Below, in pieces: positions 15,660-18,176 of a DNA stretch of 18,176 bases; positions within the stretch are counted from its first letter, which is position 1; each line of letters begins with the position of its first letter. Location of the stretch: NCBI GenBank assembly GCA_014380965.1, contig JACMIV010000303.1, positions 1-18,176 on the forward strand. The letters are read 5' to 3'. A program made the position numbers and the translations under genes. The DNA is from Rhizobiaceae bacterium (GTDB taxonomy: Bacteria > Pseudomonadota > Alphaproteobacteria > Rhizobiales > Rhizobiaceae). The notes beneath the pieces are model-generated. The model saw only the letters and a list, made by a program, of their open reading frames with translations, was not told the origin of the DNA and did not search any database.

Positions 15660-16428
15660 CCTCCGCCTTGCAGAGATCGGCGATGATGCAGATCGCGCAT
15701 TCGGGCTTTCGCGCCTTGCAGACGTAACGCCCGTGCAGGATCAGCCAGTGGTGGGCATGGCGCAGATGGGCGTCTGGAATGATGGCGAGAAGGCCCTTTT
15801 CCACCGCGTCCGGAGTCTTGCCGGGGGCGAGGCGCAAGCGATTGCCGATCCGGAAGATGTGGGTGTCGACGGCGAGCGTCTTCTCCCCGAAGGCGGTGTT
15901 GAGGACGACGTTCGCGGTCTTGCGCCCGACGCCCGGCAGGGCCTCGAGGGCCGCGCGATCGTGCGGCACCGCTCCGCCATGGGTCTCGACGAGTACCCGG
16001 CAAAGCGCCACGACGTTCTTCGCCTTGGTGCGGAAGAGCCCGATGGTGCGGATGTGCTCGCGCACCGCGTCCTCGCCGAGTTCGAGCATCGCGGCGGGCG
16101 TCGGCGCGGCGGCGAAGAGCCCGCGCGTCGCCTTGTTGACGCCGACATCGGTCGCCTGTGCGGAGAGAACGACGGCGACGAGCAGCGTGAACGCGTCGGC
16201 GAAGTCGAGTTCCGGCTTCGGCTCGGGCCGCTGCATCTCGAACCGGCGAAAGATCTCGGCGATTTCGGCTTTCGCGTAGGGGATGCGTGGCCGGCGGACG
16301 GCCGACTTCGCCTTGCCGATTGGGCGGGCGGCCAGGGGGGCGGGGTTGGCAGGGTGCACCGCATGGGACAATGCGTCGCCGGCCTTCGGAGGCCTCGGGG
16401 ATTTTGCGGGCGGTGCGTTTTCTGCCAT
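15583..16428 (-). CDS. nth: Endonuclease III (DNA glycosylase/AP lyase)
   Basis: Nth removes oxidised pyrimidines from DNA and cleaves the abasic site, starting base excision repair. In this 281-residue form, residues 1-50 are a Pro/Ala/Lys-rich extension. Then come the helix AEIAEIFRRF, LLVAVVLSAQATDVGVNKAT, the helix-hairpin-helix LPGVGRKTA with catalytic K170, VDTHIFRIGNR with catalytic D188, and the 4Fe-4S loop C237-X6-C244-X2-C247-X5-C253. All catalytic and cluster residues are present. The C-terminal 28 residues run past the cluster and overlap the CysZ-like gene. ATG 16428 is chosen, 25 bp from the divergent DUF2244 start. An in-frame ATG at 16455 is possible. A promoter whose +1 falls on the chosen ATG suggests a leaderless mRNA. 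Confidence 0.96.
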   Translation of the reverse strand: MAENAPPAKSPRPPKAGDALSHAVHPANPAPLAARPIGKAKSAVRRPRIPYAKAEIAEIFRRFEMQRPEPKPELDFADAFTLLVAVVLSAQATDVGVNKATRGLFAAAPTPAAMLELGEDAVREHIRTIGLFRTKAKNVVALCRVLVETHGGAVPHDRAALEALPGVGRKTANVVLNTAFGEKTLAVDTHIFRIGNRLRLAPGKTPDAVEKGLLAIIPDAHLRHAHHWLILHGRYVCKARKPECAICIIADLCKAEVKTCDVPALLVPIEALADVRPPGQT

Positions 16429-16434
16429 GGTCCC

Positions 16435-16464
16435 GTCATACCTAAGAGGGGCCATGACTGACAA
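16435..16464 (-). promoter_or_regulatory. Candidate nth promoter giving a leaderless transcript
   Basis: On the minus strand TTGTCA (16464-16459) and TATGAC (16440-16435) are 18 bases apart, with 5/6 and 4/6 matches to the sigma-70 boxes. With the usual seven-base step the transcript would begin at 16428, the A of the nth ATG. The -35 and spacer overlap the first codons of the divergent DUF2244 gene. Confidence 0.4.
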
Positions 16465-16999
16465 CGCGTCATCAGAGTTAAGATCCGGAGAGTTGCAATC
16501 CGGAGAGTTCGGCTCTTCCGGGGAGGACACGGCGGATGTGCCGATCTTCCGCGCGCTGCTGGTCCCCTATCGCTCGCTCGGCCGGCGCGGCTTCGTCGCG
16601 CTCATGCTCTTCGTCTGCATCGTAAGCCTTGCCACCAGCATCGGCTTCCTCGTCAAGGGCGCTTGGCCGGTGCTCGGCTTCTTCGGCGTCGACATACTGC
16701 TCGTCTATGTCGCATTTCGGGCGAGCTACCGCTCGGCGCGGGCGCGCGAGGAGGTATCGGTCTCGCGGACCGACCTCCTCGTGCGAAAGATCTCGGCGAA
16801 GGGCGTGGTGCAGGAGGCGCATTTCAACCCATTCTGGGCAAGGTTCTTGGTCGCGCGGCACGAGGAGATCGGCATCACGCGCATGGAGATCGCCGGTCAC
16901 GGACAGTCGACGGAGATCGGCGGCTTTCTCAACCCGGACGACCGGGAAAGCTTCGCCACGGCCTTCAACCGAGCGCTGCTGACGGCAAAGGGACGTTAG
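16454..16999 (+). CDS. DUF2244 family membrane protein
   Basis: The 181-residue protein has a hydrophilic, Ser/Glu/Gly-rich N terminus with a short repeat (SGELQSGEF), then two transmembrane helices (GFVALMLFVCIVSLATSIGFLV and WPVLGFFGVDILLVYVAF), followed by a cytoplasmic beta-rich domain (EVSVSRTDLLVRKI, FNPFWARFLV, EIGGFLNPDDRESFATAFNRAL). This arrangement and the FNPFWAR and FLNPDDRESF segments are those of DUF2244, a conserved alphaproteobacterial family of unknown function, sometimes noted next to respiratory or repair genes. No enzymatic motif is visible. The ATG at 16454 has AAGAGGGG just upstream. It is head to head with nth, 25 bp apart, and five bases ahead of a second endonuclease III-like gene, with which it is probably cotranscribed. 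Confidence 0.9.
   Translation: MTDNASSELRSGELQSGEFGSSGEDTADVPIFRALLVPYRSLGRRGFVALMLFVCIVSLATSIGFLVKGAWPVLGFFGVDILLVYVAFRASYRSARAREEVSVSRTDLLVRKISAKGVVQEAHFNPFWARFLVARHEEIGITRMEIAGHGQSTEIGGFLNPDDRESFATAFNRALLTAKGR
16483..16509. repeat. 15-bp tandem repeat at the 5' end of the DUF2244 gene
   Basis: ATCCGGAGAGTT occurs at 16483-16494 and again at 16498-16509, a period of 15 bp, with a degenerate third copy just before. It encodes SGELQSGEF and keeps frame. It also lies upstream of the predicted nth promoter on the other strand. Confidence 0.7.
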
Positions 17000-17004
17000 G
17001 GACC

Positions 17005-17721
17005 TTGACGACGGACAAGGCCGGGCAGATCGATCGCAGGATCGGCGAGGCCCCTGGTTCAGAGGGCAGTCTACCGCCTGACGAAGCAGCCGAGGTGTTT
17101 CGCCGACTAGAGCGCCGCATGCCCGGCCGCACACCCACGGCCAAGGGACCGAAGGACCAGCCGGACGCCTTCCGGTCGGTGGTCTCCTGCATTCTTTCCG
17201 CCCAGAGTCGCGACGCCAACACGGCGCTCGCGACGGATCGGCTATTCGCGCTCGCGACGAGCCCGGATGCAATGTTGGCGCTGCCGGAGGCCGAGATCGC
17301 CGCCGCGATCAAGCCTTGCGGCCTCTACAACATGAAGGCCAAGAGCCTCGTGCGGATGTGCCGAGCCCTGATCGAGGAACACGGACGCGTCGTGCCGGAC
17401 ACGCGCGAGGGGCTGATGAGCCTTCCCGGGATCGGCCGCAAGTGCGCCGACATCGTCCTCTCCTTCGTCTTTGATGAAGACGTCATCGCGGTTGACACGC
17501 ATGTTCACCGAGTCGCCAACCGCATCGGACTGACGCAAGCGAAACTCGCGGATGCGACCGCGATCCAGCTCGAGGCGAGCGCTCCCGATTTTGCGAGAGC
17601 GGATGGCCATTTCTGGCTCATCCAGTTCGGCAAGGCGGTCTGCATCGCTCGCCGGCCGAAATGCGAGACGTGTTTCCTGACCGATCTCTGTCGCTTCTAC
17701 CGCCTGACAGAAGAGCCCTGA
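17005..17721 (+). CDS. Second endonuclease III-family DNA glycosylase
   Basis: The 238-residue protein is a divergent paralogue of Nth. It has helix AAEVFRRLERR, CILSAQSRDANTALATDRLF, helix-hairpin-helix SLPGIGRKCADIV with catalytic K146, AVDTHVHRVANRIGL with catalytic D164, and an intact 4Fe-4S loop C213-X6-C220-X2-C223-X5-C229. All residues needed for glycosylase/lyase activity are present. Substrate specificity may differ from the first Nth, as the LSAQATD loop is changed to LSAQSRD and the GLF-TKA region to GLYNMKA. The start is uncertain: TTG 17005, five bases after the DUF2244 stop, keeps the first helix but has AGGGA too close; GTG 17095 and ATG 17119 are alternatives. Coupling to DUF2244 is likely. 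The stop lies five bases from the convergent gpmA. Confidence 0.9.
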   Translation: MTTDKAGQIDRRIGEAPGSEGSLPPDEAAEVFRRLERRMPGRTPTAKGPKDQPDAFRSVVSCILSAQSRDANTALATDRLFALATSPDAMLALPEAEIAAAIKPCGLYNMKAKSLVRMCRALIEEHGRVVPDTREGLMSLPGIGRKCADIVLSFVFDEDVIAVDTHVHRVANRIGLTQAKLADATAIQLEASAPDFARADGHFWLIQFGKAVCIARRPKCETCFLTDLCRFYRLTEEP

Positions 17722-17726
17722 AGGCG

Positions 17727-18176
17727 TCAGCCGTGCAACACGCTCTTCTCGGCAATCGTCGAGTCCGCGTTGAGGCGATAGACGATGGGAACGCCCGTCG
17801 CGATCTCCTCGGCGACGATGTCTGCCGGCGACATGCCCTCCAGCGCCATCACGAGCGAGCGCAGCGAGTTGCCGTGGGCAGCGACGATGACGTTGTCACC
17901 CGACAGCACCTTCGGAAGGATGCGGTGGATGAAGAAGGGCCAGACGCGCGCGCCGGTGTCCTTCAGGCTCTCGCCGCCGGGAGGCGCCGTGTCGTAGGAC
18001 CGGCGCCAGATGTGCACCTGCTCCTCGCCCCATTTGGCGCGGGCATCGTCCTTGTTGAGGCCCGAAAGGTCGCCGTAGTCGCGCTCGTTGAGCGCGATGT
18101 CGCGGATGGTCGGCACATGGGTCTGGCCGAGTTCCTCGACGATGAGCGCGAGCGTGCGCTGGGCGCGGAAGAGCTC
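17727..18176 (-). CDS. gpmA: 2,3-bisphosphoglycerate-dependent phosphoglycerate mutase (5' end outside window)
   Basis: The frame is open to the right edge of the window; the last 150 codons of the gene are present. It reads [18 protein letters not shown], then [43 protein letters not shown] and the second histidine motif [20 protein letters not shown]. These are typical of the short alphaproteobacterial GpmA, which interconverts 3- and 2-phosphoglycerate in glycolysis. The N-terminal RHG motif with the phosphorylated histidine lies beyond the window. The gene is convergent with the second nth paralogue, with five bases between the stop codons and no terminator visible in that gap. Confidence 0.94.
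   Translation of the reverse strand, partial: ELFRAQRTLALIVEELGQTHVPTIRDIALNERDYGDLSGLNKDDARAKWGEEQVHIWRRSYDTAPPGGESLKDTGARVWPFFIHRILPKVLSGDNVIVAAHGNSLRSLVMALEGMSPADIVAEEIATGVPIVYRLNADSTIAEKSVLHG

Noticed and set aside
1..18176. CRISPR array, insertion sequence, prophage, tRNA or rRNA genes
   Set aside because: I looked for regularly spaced repeats, transposase or integrase motifs and tRNA-like cloverleafs, and none were seen by eye.

Overview
This 18.2-kb window is chromosomal DNA from a GC-rich alphaproteobacterium, most likely of the order Hyphomicrobiales (Rhizobiales). An Aurantimonas/Fulvimarina-type lineage is only a guess. The evidence is high GC at third codon positions and dense packing with short spacers. 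The gene orders are also ones I associate with that order: hrcA-grpE divergent from rph-rdgB-hemW, rsmI-yraN-gshB-comM, and nth divergent from a DUF2244 gene beside a CysZ-like protein and a PfkB adenosine kinase. The region is mostly conserved housekeeping sequence. There are no insertion sequences, phage genes, CRISPR arrays, tRNAs or rRNAs.

Layout from left to right. Positions 1-870 hold the 3' part of a TctC-type periplasmic solute-binding protein. folD (folate C1 metabolism) follows at 956-1861. A vapBC toxin-antitoxin pair on the minus strand (1858-2462) meets folD tail to tail. The minus-strand heat-shock pair hrcA-grpE (4474-2545) starts from a promoter that fits the alphaproteobacterial RpoH type. 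On the plus strand, rph, rdgB, hemW, rsmI and yraN (4704-8677) form a tight operon for RNA processing, nucleotide-pool cleaning, heme handling and ribosome methylation. A second toxin-antitoxin pair (phd-type antitoxin and PIN toxin, minus strand, 9357-8681) lies between yraN and gshB. gshB (glutathione synthetase) and comM (YifB-type AAA+ protein) follow to 12152. On the minus strand are a secreted PQQ-dependent sugar dehydrogenase with a clear terminator (13429-12188) and an adenosine kinase (14550-13540). A CysZ/EI24-like membrane protein (14853-15659) overlaps the end of nth (endonuclease III, minus strand). nth is head to head with a DUF2244 membrane protein gene. That gene is followed at once by a second, divergent endonuclease III paralogue. 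The window ends inside gpmA (phosphoglycerate mutase, minus strand).

No wholly new multi-gene system is evident. The items most worth a second look are these: the PIN toxin at 8681-9106 has Gln where the family has a metal-binding Glu; a five-codon relay ORF is linked by ATGA at both ends to rdgB and hemW; a predicted nth promoter overlaps the DUF2244 start codon and would give a leaderless mRNA; two endonuclease III paralogues flank DUF2244; and a heat-shock operon ends directly upstream of a vapBC module with no strong terminator between them.
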